Source: UBA964 sp031382085
Lineage (GTDB): Bacteria; Pseudomonadota; Gammaproteobacteria; Steroidobacterales; Steroidobacteraceae
Direction of reading: 5' to 3'
DNA: 64,000 nucleotides
NCBI GenBank assembly: GCA_031382085.1
Contig: JANMYM010000030.1
Span: 62,001-126,000 of the forward strand
Shown here: one piece after another, positions 51,318 to 59,717 of the stretch
Layout of the letters: the number at the start of each line of letters is the position of its first letter
Numbering within the stretch: the first letter of the stretch is position 1
The notes under the pieces: model-generated
Databases searched by the model: none
Seen by the model: only the letters and a program-made list of their open reading frames with translations
Told to the model about the DNA's origin: nothing
Program-made: the position numbers and the translations under genes

Positions 51318-52805
51318 TTGAAAAAGCGCGCGGTATCCGCACGGCGCAAATTGAGTGCTCGCTCCACGGCTGTTAGCCGCGTGCGCGCCGCGCCGCGCCA
51401 CGCCAGGCTGGAAAGCCGCAATCCCGCCACCGGCGAGGCGTTGGCCAGTTTTGCGATCAGCGGCCCCGCGGAGATCGACCGCGCAGTTACAAATGCGACG
51501 CGCGCGCAAAAAGCCTGGGCGGCGCTGACCGGCACCGAGCGCGGCCGCGTGCTGCGGCGCGCCGCCGATATCCTGCGGCGACAAAATGACGAACTCGCAC
51601 AGCTCGAGACCTGCGACACCGGCAAGCCGATCCAGGAAACCCGTGTTGTCGATGTCATTTCGGGCGCCGATTGTCTTGAGTATTTCGGTGGGCTCGCTGC
51701 CACGATCGCCGGCGAACACCTGGATCTCGGGCCCAGCGCTTTCGGTTACACCCGTCGCGAACCGTTGGGTGTCGTAGCCGGCATTGGCGCCTGGAATTAT
51801 CCGCTGCAGGTTGCCTGCTGGAAGACTGCGCCGGCGCTGGCCTGCGGCAACGCGATGATTTTCAAGCCCGCGGAGCTAACACCGATGACTGCGCCGCGTC
51901 TGGCGCAGGCGCTGCACGAGGCGGGCGCGCCAGACGGCATTTTTCAGGTGGTGCAGGGATTCGCCGCAACCGGGCAACTGCTGACCCGGCATCCTGGCAT
52001 CCGCAAGGTCTCCCTCACCGGCAGCGTAGCCACCGGCCGCGCGATCATGCGCGATGCCGCCGATACCCTGAAGCAGATCACCCTGGAACTGGGCGGCAAA
52101 TCCCCGCTGCTGGTGTTTGCCGATGCCAATCTGGACAACGCCGTGTCCGGCGCCCTGTTAGGTAATTTTTATTCAGCGGGCGAGGTGTGCTCGAATGGCA
52201 CGAGGGTGTTTGTGCAGCGCCCGGTGCTGGCGCAATTTATCGAGCGGCTGGTCGCGCGCACCCGTGCGCTGCGGATCGGCGACCCTCTCGATCCTGCGAC
52301 CCAGGTGGGCTCGCTGATTTCGCAGGAACACATGGACAAAGTGCTCGGCTACATCAAGGCGGGCAAGCAGGCGGGCGCGCGCCTGCTGATCGGCGGCCGG
52401 CGTCGCACCGAGGGCGCGCTGGCGCAGGGATTTTTTGTCGAGCCCGCAGTCTTTGATAGCTGCGATGACAGGATGCGGATCGTGACCGAGGAGATTTTTG
52501 GCCCGGTCATGTGCGTGCTCGCATTCGATGATGAAGCCGAAGTGGTGCGCCGCGCTAACGCCACGGAATTTGGTCTCTCAGCGGGTGTGTTCACCTCTGA
52601 CCTGACGCGTGCACATCGAGTCATCGCAGAATTGCAGGCGGGCACCTGCTGGATCAATCACTACAACATCACACCGATAGAACTGCCTTTCGGTGGCGTC
52701 AAGATGTCCGGGTTGGGCCGCGAAAACGGCCGCGCCGCGATCGAGCATTACACGCAGCTGAAGAGTGTCTACGTCGCAATGCAGGACGTGCAGGCGCCTT
52801 ACTAG
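51318..52805 (+). CDS. betB: Betaine aldehyde dehydrogenase
   Basis: Oxidises betaine aldehyde to glycine betaine. The 495-residue ALDH has 'GVVAGIGAWNYPLQVACWKT', 'KQITLELGGKSPLLVFADAN', the catalytic Cys in 'NFYSAGEVCSNGTRVFVQR' and 'EEIFGPVMCVLAFDDE'. 'TCWINHYNITPIELPFGGVK' is typical of BetB. The TTG start has GGAGG eight bases upstream; a three-codon ATG frame overlaps it and is probably incidental. It is followed after 13 bp by the choline dehydrogenase. Confidence 0.92.
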   Translation: MKKRAVSARRKLSARSTAVSRVRAAPRHARLESRNPATGEALASFAISGPAEIDRAVTNATRAQKAWAALTGTERGRVLRRAADILRRQNDELAQLETCDTGKPIQETRVVDVISGADCLEYFGGLAATIAGEHLDLGPSAFGYTRREPLGVVAGIGAWNYPLQVACWKTAPALACGNAMIFKPAELTPMTAPRLAQALHEAGAPDGIFQVVQGFAATGQLLTRHPGIRKVSLTGSVATGRAIMRDAADTLKQITLELGGKSPLLVFADANLDNAVSGALLGNFYSAGEVCSNGTRVFVQRPVLAQFIERLVARTRALRIGDPLDPATQVGSLISQEHMDKVLGYIKAGKQAGARLLIGGRRRTEGALAQGFFVEPAVFDSCDDRMRIVTEEIFGPVMCVLAFDDEAEVVRRANATEFGLSAGVFTSDLTRAHRVIAELQAGTCWINHYNITPIELPFGGVKMSGLGRENGRAAIEHYTQLKSVYVAMQDVQAPY

Positions 52806-52818
52806 CGCGGAGTTTTTC

Positions 52819-54480
52819 ATGAGCGATGAAATTTTCGACTATGTGATCGTGGGCGCGGGATCGGCGGGCTGTGTGCTGGCTAACCGGCTGACCGAGGACG
52901 GTCGCTATTCGGTGTTGCTGCTGGAGCACGGTGGCTCTGACCGCTCCATTTTTGTACAGATGCCGACGGCGCTGTCGATTCCGATGAATACACGCCGCTA
53001 CAACTGGCGCTACCGCACCGAGTCTGAACCGGCACTGGGCGGACGCAGCCTGCACACGCCGCGCGGCAAGGTGTTAGGCGGATCGTCCTCGATCAATGGA
53101 CTGGTCTACATCCGCGGCAATCCGCATGATTTCGATCGCTGGCAGGAAGAGGGCGCGTCCGGCTGGTCCTTTGCGCAGGTGCTGCCCTATTTTCGCCGTG
53201 CTGAAACCCGGCTCGACGGCGGCGATGCCTACCGCGGCGACGCTGGACCCTTGCAGACTCGCTACGGCCTGCTGACCAATCCACTGCACGACACCTGGCT
53301 CCAGGCGGGCCAGCAGGCGGGCTATGCCTACACCACCGATGTGAATGGCCGCCAGCAGGAAGGGGTCGGCCGTTTCGACATGACGGTAGGGGACGGCCGC
53401 CGCTCGAGCACCGCGAACGCCTACCTGCGGCCAGCGTTGAAGCGCAGCAAGCTGAGCGTTCGCACGCATTCCTTGGTCACGCGCGTGCTGTTCGAGGACA
53501 GGCGCGCCAGCGGAGTTGAGTACGAGCGCGGTGGTACGCGCCACGCCGTCAGGGCCGCGCGCGAAGTCATAGTGTCCGGCGGGCCGATCAACTCACCACA
53601 ATTATTGAAACTTTCGGGCCTCGGTCCGGCCGACGAATTGCGCGGCCATGGGATTCCAATCGTGCATGCGCTCGCCGGCGTCGGCGAAAACCTGCAGGAT
53701 CACCTGGAATTTTACCTGCAGATGGCCTGCCGCGAGCCTGTTAGCCTTTATTCGGCTTTGAGCACGTGGAGCAAGGCGGGGATCGGCATTCGCTGGATCC
53801 TGCGCAAGGATGGTCTTGGCGCCACCAATCATTTTGAGACCGGCGGATTCATCCGCAGCCGCGCTGGCGTGCGGTATCCCGACATCCAGTTTCATTTCCT
53901 GCCGCTGGCCATGAATTACGACGGCTCGTCGCCCGCGAAAGAGCATGGGTTTCAGGCGCATGTCGGACCGATGCGCAGCAGGAGCCGCGGCTGGGTGCGG
54001 CTGCGCTCGCGCGAACCGCGCGCGGCGCCGGCGATACTGTTCAACTACATGTCTGATCCCGACGACTGGACTGAGATGCGTGCCTGCGTGCGCCTGGCCC
54101 GCGAAATTTTCGCGCAACCTGCGTTCGATCGTTACCGCGGCCGGGAAATCCAGCCCGGCGCCGGGGTTACGACCGACGAGGCGATCGATGCCTTTGTGCG
54201 TGACAAGACCGAAAGCGCCTACCATCCCTGTGGCAGCTGCAAGATGGGCGCCGACAGTGATCCATCCGCAGTCGTAGATTCGCAGCTGCGCGTGTTAGGT
54301 GTTGAAGGTTTACGCGTGGTCGACTCATCGATCATGCCGAGTGTCACCACCGGTAATCTCAACGCGCCGACCATCATGCTGGCGGAAAAAGCGGCCGATC
54401 ACATCCTGGACCGGCCGCTGCTGGAACCCTCGGCTGCGCCGTACTTCACCGCCGCCAACTGGCGCGACGCCCAGCGCTGA
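52819..54480 (+). CDS. betA: Choline dehydrogenase
   Basis: A 553-residue GMC oxidoreductase oxidising choline to betaine aldehyde at the membrane. The FAD motif 'DYVIVGAGSAGCVLANRLTE' is at residues 7-26, 'PRGKVLGGSSSINGLVYIRG' near residue 83, and the catalytic His region in 'TESAYHPCGSCKMG'. 'DSSIMPSVTTGNLNAPTIML' closes the family pattern. GGAG precedes the ATG. It forms a betB-betA unit divergent from the choline transporter. Confidence 0.92.
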   Translation: MSDEIFDYVIVGAGSAGCVLANRLTEDGRYSVLLLEHGGSDRSIFVQMPTALSIPMNTRRYNWRYRTESEPALGGRSLHTPRGKVLGGSSSINGLVYIRGNPHDFDRWQEEGASGWSFAQVLPYFRRAETRLDGGDAYRGDAGPLQTRYGLLTNPLHDTWLQAGQQAGYAYTTDVNGRQQEGVGRFDMTVGDGRRSSTANAYLRPALKRSKLSVRTHSLVTRVLFEDRRASGVEYERGGTRHAVRAAREVIVSGGPINSPQLLKLSGLGPADELRGHGIPIVHALAGVGENLQDHLEFYLQMACREPVSLYSALSTWSKAGIGIRWILRKDGLGATNHFETGGFIRSRAGVRYPDIQFHFLPLAMNYDGSSPAKEHGFQAHVGPMRSRSRGWVRLRSREPRAAPAILFNYMSDPDDWTEMRACVRLAREIFAQPAFDRYRGREIQPGAGVTTDEAIDAFVRDKTESAYHPCGSCKMGADSDPSAVVDSQLRVLGVEGLRVVDSSIMPSVTTGNLNAPTIMLAEKAADHILDRPLLEPSAAPYFTAANWRDAQR

Positions 54481-54494
54481 GCAGTGGCTGCAAG

Positions 54495-54605
54495 CTAACG
54501 GCCAGCGCCGATGTGGTAGGTCGCAGTCAGGCCGTAGGTCCGCGGTTTGGCGTAGACGCCGGCGACCACACCTGAGAACAGCGAGCTGTCAAATGCGTAC
54601 ACCCG
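54495..54605 (-). pseudogene. C-terminal remnant of a TonB-dependent receptor
   Basis: The minus frame ending at TAG 54497-54495 reads 'VYAFDSSLFSGVVAGVYAKP', then RTYGLTATYHIGAGR. The last beta-strands of TonB-dependent outer-membrane receptors look like this (PRTYGLTxxYxF at the end). Only about 35 codons remain between betA and soxG, with no barrel or plug upstream. It is the tail of a lost gene. Confidence 0.65.
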
Positions 54606-54627
54606 GCAATACCTCTCCGCTTGTTTG

Positions 54628-55170
54628 TCAGCCACTCTCGGCCGCGACGTTCAGCAGTCCAATCAGGTAATCCGCATACGAACGCCATACTTCGATGTGA
54701 AAATGCCCGGGCGCCTTGCGCCACAGCGTGATTTCAGTCTTCGCAAACACGGTGCGCGTCACCATGCTGACAGGAAACGCCGGGAGATCCAGGTCAAGCG
54801 GGCAAGCAGCATTCAGCAGCGAAGCCGCGTGCGGCCCCGTGAGTTCGATGCCGACCTGGCGATGACTGATGTCTACCAGCGAGTGCGGCATATCGCGCAA
54901 CGCGGTTTCGAGCGCGGCTTCGAAACCCGCCTGCCACTTCACCGCACCTAACAGCAGTTGTTCGTCAGGCCCCTGCCAAAGCGCCGACCAGTCCTGGCCA
55001 CTGACCGCGCGGCAGGCCACCGCCGAGGGCAGGGCTCCGATGATGGTGCCGGCTGCCTGCATCACAGCGGCATCGCCGCGCAGCACGAAGCGTGCCGCCG
55101 GTGCTAACAGCGTGACCACCCGGCCAGGGTCCGCGATTTCCACAATGCGACGCTCTGCGACCCTAGTCAT
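54628..55170 (-). CDS. soxG: Sarcosine oxidase gamma subunit
   Basis: The small non-catalytic gamma subunit of heterotetrameric sarcosine oxidase. The 180-residue product is related to the THF-binding fold ('DEQLLLGAVKWQAGFEAALE', 'LVDISHRQVGIELTGPHAAS', 'RTVFAKTEITLWRKAPGHFH'). The ATG at 55170 overlaps the soxA stop by eight bases (ATGACTAG). It is last in the soxBDAG run. Confidence 0.88.
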   Translation of the reverse strand: MTRVAERRIVEIADPGRVVTLLAPAARFVLRGDAAVMQAAGTIIGALPSAVACRAVSGQDWSALWQGPDEQLLLGAVKWQAGFEAALETALRDMPHSLVDISHRQVGIELTGPHAASLLNAACPLDLDLPAFPVSMVTRTVFAKTEITLWRKAPGHFHIEVWRSYADYLIGLLNVAAESG

Positions 55171-58162
55171 TGAGGCGCGCTCCCTCGCTGTCATAGAACA
55201 CAGGGGCCGTGATCTCGGCCGCGATATCGCCGCCCGGCATCGGGATGTAGACCGTCTGGCCGCGGCGGCCTCGACCACCCTTGATCATGCCGAGCGCAAT
55301 TGACCGATTGAGCACTGAACTCCAGTAGGACGACGTCACGTAGCCGATCAGTTCCATCGGTGGCTGCTGATTCGGGCGCGCCGCGATCTGTGCGCCTTCT
55401 GCAAGCACCTGTCCTGGGTCGGCTGTTAGCAAGCCAATGAATTGCGGCCGGTCGCTTGCGCGCATCGCCGGGCGCTCCAGTGCGCGCTTGCCGACGAAGT
55501 CCGGTTTTTTCCTGCCGATCGCCCAGCCGAGTCCGGCATCGAGCGGCGTGACGGTGCCGTCGGTATCCTGGCCGATGATGACGTAGCCCTTTTCGGCACG
55601 CATCACGTGCATGGCCTCTGTCCCATAGGGCGTAATGCCATGGGCCTGGCCGGCCGCATGGATCGCTTCCCAGATTGATTGACCGTGGTCTGCCGGCACG
55701 TTGACTTCGAAGCCCAACTCGCCAGTGAAGCTGACGCGAAACAAGCGGCACGGTACGCCGCAGATGTGGCCGGCGACGACACCCATGTGCGGCAAGGCGG
55801 CAGCCGTGAGGTCGATGCCCTCCACCAGTCCCTCGAGGACCCGGCGGGCGTTAGGTCCCTGCACAGCAACGACCGACCACTGTTCGGTGGTCGATGTCAG
55901 CCAGACCTTGAGCTCCGGCCACTCGGTCTGCAGGTAATCTTCCATCATGCCAAAGACGCGTGGTGCGCCGCCGGTGGTGGTGGTCACGTGAAAGCGATCG
56001 CTTGCCATGCGCCCGATGACGCCGTCGTCGTAGACGAAGCCATCCTCGCGCAACAGGATGCCGTAACGCGATCGGTCGGCGGCGAGTGTGGTCCAATCGT
56101 TCACGTATAGTCGATTGAGGAATTCCACCGCGTCGGGACCAACCACCTCGATCTTGCCTAACGTCGAGGCATCGAACATGCCGCAGCCCTTGCGCACCGC
56201 CAGGCATTCGCGCGCCACCGCCTGCTGCATCGTTTCCAGTGCGCGCGCAAAGTAACGCGCGCGTTTCCACAGGCCGACATCCTCGAACACTGCGCCCTGC
56301 GCGGCTGCCCAGGCATGCGTTGGCGTTTTGCGCAGCGGATCGAACAGGTCGCCACGCGCATAACCTGCCATGCTGCCGAACGTCAGCGGCGTATAAGGCA
56401 TGCGAAAGGTCGTCAGGCCGACCCTCTCGATCGGCGTCGACAACTGCTTCGACACAATGGCCAGCGCATTGATGTTAGAAGTCTTGCCCTGGTCAGTCGC
56501 CATGCCGGTGGTCGTGTAACGCTTGACGTGTTCGATCGAGCGGAAGCCCTCGCGGGTCGCGAGCGACAGATCGTTACTGGTGACATCGTTCTGCCAGTCG
56601 ACGAACGCCTTGCCAATCAGGGCTGAGGGTTGTGGCAGCAGGCCGGAGTGAACGCCAGAGCAGGGCGGGGCGCCGTCTACGCGCCAGCTGCGCGCTGTCG
56701 GTTCGCGGCCGCCGGCGGCGATCGCGGCGGCTGCGCCGGCCCGCGCTCCCTCTGTTAGTACTTCGTCGACGACGTAGGTACCGAGGCAGGCACCCGCCGA
56801 ACGCTCATTTTCCGCCGACTCGCCGGGCACGAAAGTGTTCAGCGCTTCATTCCAGCGCAGCTTGCCGCGCGACTGCGAGAACAAGTGCACCGCGGGCGTA
56901 AAGCCGCCGGACATCAGCAGCGTGTCGCAGTCCAGCCATTCGCGCTCCGCGATGCTGCCGTCCGGTTGCACGCGGCCAATTTCCACGCCACGCACTCGCT
57001 TGCTGCCGCGCGTACCCAGCGCGGTTGCCCCGACGACAATGCGCAGGTCTGCCGCGCCAAGTAGCGCGCGCGCGGCGTCTGGAACCACGGCGCGCAGGTC
57101 GCAGATCGCGTTGATCTTGACACCGGCATCCCACAGGTCTTTGGCGATTCTGTAGCTACTGTCGTTGCTGGTCAGTAGCACCAGCTCGCGGCCTGCAATG
57201 ACACCGTAGCGTGTCAGGTAGGTATGCGCCGCGGACGCCAGCAGGATGCCGGGCCGGTCATTGCCCGGAAATACCAGCGGCCGCTCATGGGCGCCGGTGG
57301 CCAGCACGACCTCGCGGGCGCGGACCTGCCAGAGTCGCTCACGCGGCGCCGTCGCGTGAGGCGCTGCCTGGTGGACGGTCAGGCGCTCCGCAAGACCCAG
57401 AAAATTGTGCGGAAAGTAGCCGAAGGCGGTGGTGCGATTGAGCAGCGTCACGCGCGGGTTGCCGCGCAAGCTAGTGAGTGACGCGTCCAGCCATTCACCC
57501 GCCGGTCGCCCGTCAATGCTCAGTGAGCCATCGCTCTGCAGGCTGCCGCCTAACGCGGGTTGCTCATCGCAAAGTATCACGCGGACACCGCTGTCGGCGG
57601 CAGCCAGTGCCGCGGCCATGCCCGCGGGACCGGAGCCGACGACCAGTACTTCGCAGTGCGCGAAGCGCTGCGCATAGCGATCGGGATCAGGTTCGCTCGG
57701 CGCAACGCCCAGACCTGCGGCGCGCCTGATCGCAGGCTCATACCAGGTATGCCAGGCACGCGGCGGCCACATGAAGGTCTTGTAGTAGAAACCGGCGGGA
57801 ATGAAGCGCGACAGCAGATTATTGATGGCGCCGACATCAAAACCGAGGCTCGGCCAGCGGTTCTGGCTGCGCGCCTGCAGGCCTTCATACAGCTCCACCT
57901 GCGTGGCTAACAGATTGGGCGTGTAACGTGCCGCATCGCGCCACACGGTCACCAATGCGTTAGGTTCGTCGCTGCCGGCGCTCAGCACACCGCGTGGACG
58001 GTGATATTTGAATGATCGGCCCAGCAGATGCACGCCATTCGCCAGCAGCGCCGACGCCAGCGTGTCGCCGGGATGTCCGCCATAGGTCTGGCCATCAAAA
58101 TTGAAACGCAACTTGCGGCTCCGATCGATCTGGCCGCCCGATACAGTACGAAACCCACTCAT
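55163..58162 (-). CDS. soxA: Sarcosine oxidase alpha subunit
   Basis: The 999-residue alpha subunit binds NAD and tetrahydrofolate. The order is an N-terminal ferredoxin-like part ('FNFDGQTYGGHPGDTLASAL'), a dinucleotide-binding domain ('EVLVVGSGPAGMAAALAAAD', about residue 173) and a C-terminal aminomethyltransferase-like folate domain ('GVVAGHICGVPCRLFRVSFT', 'MRAEKGYVIIGQDTDG'). The complex oxidises sarcosine to glycine, giving 5,10-methylene-THF. It overlaps soxD by four bases and soxG by eight. Confidence 0.95.
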   Translation of the reverse strand: MSGFRTVSGGQIDRSRKLRFNFDGQTYGGHPGDTLASALLANGVHLLGRSFKYHRPRGVLSAGSDEPNALVTVWRDAARYTPNLLATQVELYEGLQARSQNRWPSLGFDVGAINNLLSRFIPAGFYYKTFMWPPRAWHTWYEPAIRRAAGLGVAPSEPDPDRYAQRFAHCEVLVVGSGPAGMAAALAAADSGVRVILCDEQPALGGSLQSDGSLSIDGRPAGEWLDASLTSLRGNPRVTLLNRTTAFGYFPHNFLGLAERLTVHQAAPHATAPRERLWQVRAREVVLATGAHERPLVFPGNDRPGILLASAAHTYLTRYGVIAGRELVLLTSNDSSYRIAKDLWDAGVKINAICDLRAVVPDAARALLGAADLRIVVGATALGTRGSKRVRGVEIGRVQPDGSIAEREWLDCDTLLMSGGFTPAVHLFSQSRGKLRWNEALNTFVPGESAENERSAGACLGTYVVDEVLTEGARAGAAAAIAAGGREPTARSWRVDGAPPCSGVHSGLLPQPSALIGKAFVDWQNDVTSNDLSLATREGFRSIEHVKRYTTTGMATDQGKTSNINALAIVSKQLSTPIERVGLTTFRMPYTPLTFGSMAGYARGDLFDPLRKTPTHAWAAAQGAVFEDVGLWKRARYFARALETMQQAVARECLAVRKGCGMFDASTLGKIEVVGPDAVEFLNRLYVNDWTTLAADRSRYGILLREDGFVYDDGVIGRMASDRFHVTTTTGGAPRVFGMMEDYLQTEWPELKVWLTSTTEQWSVVAVQGPNARRVLEGLVEGIDLTAAALPHMGVVAGHICGVPCRLFRVSFTGELGFEVNVPADHGQSIWEAIHAAGQAHGITPYGTEAMHVMRAEKGYVIIGQDTDGTVTPLDAGLGWAIGRKKPDFVGKRALERPAMRASDRPQFIGLLTADPGQVLAEGAQIAARPNQQPPMELIGYVTSSYWSSVLNRSIALGMIKGGRGRRGQTVYIPMPGGDIAAEITAPVFYDSEGARLND

Positions 58163-58428
58163 GGCCGTGGCAAGCCCGATTTGTAGGTCACGACAAACTG
58201 GTCCGTTGTCGTGTCGCGCAGCGCGTTGAAAAATTTCGCGCAGCCGCGCACGTGACGCCAGCGTTCCGCGTGGATGCCCTTGACGTTGACTCGTTCGTAG
58301 AGAAACGCCGCCAGCTCGGCATCGGTCTGCGCGGACGGATCGCTGGCGCGGGTCAGGTGCGCCTGTCCCGCATAGGCAAACTCCAGCTCAGGCCGAGCTC
58401 CGCAATAGGGGCAATGGATTACCAGCAT
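58159..58428 (-). CDS. soxD: Sarcosine oxidase delta subunit
   Basis: The small zinc-binding subunit of 89 residues. CPYCG at residues 6-10 and the His/Cys pair in 'WRHVRGCAKFFNALRDTTTD' provide the expected zinc ligands. It lies 8 bp after soxB and overlaps the soxA start (ATGA). Confidence 0.93.
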   Translation of the reverse strand: MLVIHCPYCGARPELEFAYAGQAHLTRASDPSAQTDAELAAFLYERVNVKGIHAERWRHVRGCAKFFNALRDTTTDQFVVTYKSGLPRP

Positions 58429-58436
58429 GGTCCTGC

Positions 58437-59696
58437 TCAGTGCGCCACGGCCGCCGCGGCCGCTTCGTCGATCAAACGGCCTTCGCGAAAACGCTCGATG
58501 GTAAAGGCTGCGTTGATGGGATGCGGCGCATTGTTAGCTATCGTATGTGCAAACACGTGTCCTGAGCCCGGCGTGGCTTTGAAGCCGCCGGTGCCCCAGC
58601 CGCAATTCACGAACAGTCCCGGCACCGGCGTCTTCGCGATGATCGGCGAGCGATCGGGTGTGACATCGACAATGCCGCCCCAGTTGCGCAGCATGCGCAT
58701 GCGCCGGAACATCGGGAACAATTCGCAGACGGCTTCCAGCGTGTGGGTGCTGATGTGCAACGCGCCGCGCTGCGTGTAGGACGTATAAGCGTCGGTGCCG
58801 GCGCCGATCACGAGTTCACCCTTGTCGGACTGGCTGATGTAGGCGTGAATCGAGTTGGACATCACGACGCAGGGGAACACCGGCTTGACGGGTTCCGACA
58901 CTAGCGCCTGCAGCGGAAAACTCTCGATCGGCAAGGCGACATCCGCCAGCTTCATCACCACGCTGCTATGGCCGGCGGCCACCACGCCGACGCGCGGCGA
59001 TGCAATGACACCGCGCGTGGTTTCGACGGCGCTGATCGCGCCATTGGCATCGCGGCGCATGCCGGTGACTTCGCAATTCTCGACGATATCCACGCCCAGC
59101 GCATCGGCGGCGCGGGCGTAACCCCAGGCCACGGCGTCATGGCGCGCGGTGCCACCGCGGCGCTGCAACGCGCCACCCATGATGGGATAGCGGATGTTAG
59201 ATCCGGTGTTGGCCGGCGGGCAGAATTCCTTGACCTGCTGCGGAGTCAGCCACTCATTGTCGATGCCGTTACAGCGATTGGCGTGGATGTGTCGTTGCAG
59301 TACCTGCACGTCGTGCACCGTGTGCGCCAGCGCCAGCACGCCACGCGGCGAATACATGACGTTGTAATTGAGATCTTCCGACAATACTTCCCACAGCTTG
59401 ACCGAATGGTCGTACAGCGTGGAACTCTCCTGGAACAGGTAATTCGAGCGGATTACGGTGGTATTGCGTCCGGTGTTGCCGCCGCCGATCCAGCCTTTTT
59501 CCAGCACCGCGATATTGCGCATGCCGTGCAGCCTGGCGAGGTAATAGGCCGTTGCGAGGCCGTGTCCACCGCCACCCACGATTACAGCATCGTAGGATTG
59601 CTTCGGCTCTGCGCGCCGCCATTGCGGCCCCCAGTTCTGCTGGCGTGCAAAACCGGCGCGCAGCAATGCCCAGGCGGAGAAACGACTCCTGATCAC
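58437..59696 (-). CDS. soxB: Sarcosine oxidase beta subunit
   Basis: The 419-residue subunit holding the FAD site and shared FMN. The FAD motif 'DAVIVGGGGHGLATAYYLAR' begins near residue 36, followed by 'GWIGGGNTGRNTTVIRSNYL', 'RHDAVAWGYARAADALGVDI' and 'VNCGWGTGGFKATPGSGHVF', matching heterotetrameric SoxB. It lies 21 bp after the DMGDH-like gene, first of soxBDAG. Confidence 0.95.
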   Translation of the reverse strand: MIRSRFSAWALLRAGFARQQNWGPQWRRAEPKQSYDAVIVGGGGHGLATAYYLARLHGMRNIAVLEKGWIGGGNTGRNTTVIRSNYLFQESSTLYDHSVKLWEVLSEDLNYNVMYSPRGVLALAHTVHDVQVLQRHIHANRCNGIDNEWLTPQQVKEFCPPANTGSNIRYPIMGGALQRRGGTARHDAVAWGYARAADALGVDIVENCEVTGMRRDANGAISAVETTRGVIASPRVGVVAAGHSSVVMKLADVALPIESFPLQALVSEPVKPVFPCVVMSNSIHAYISQSDKGELVIGAGTDAYTSYTQRGALHISTHTLEAVCELFPMFRRMRMLRNWGGIVDVTPDRSPIIAKTPVPGLFVNCGWGTGGFKATPGSGHVFAHTIANNAPHPINAAFTIERFREGRLIDEAAAAAVAH

Positions 59697-59717
59697 GTCG
59701 CCAGGCTCGCGGGTTTG

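Noticed and set aside
51310..51321. Three-codon ATG frame (MSF) overlapping the betB TTG start as a leader peptide
   Set aside because: The ATG abuts the Shine-Dalgarno itself, leaving no spacing for ribosome binding. It is probably chance.
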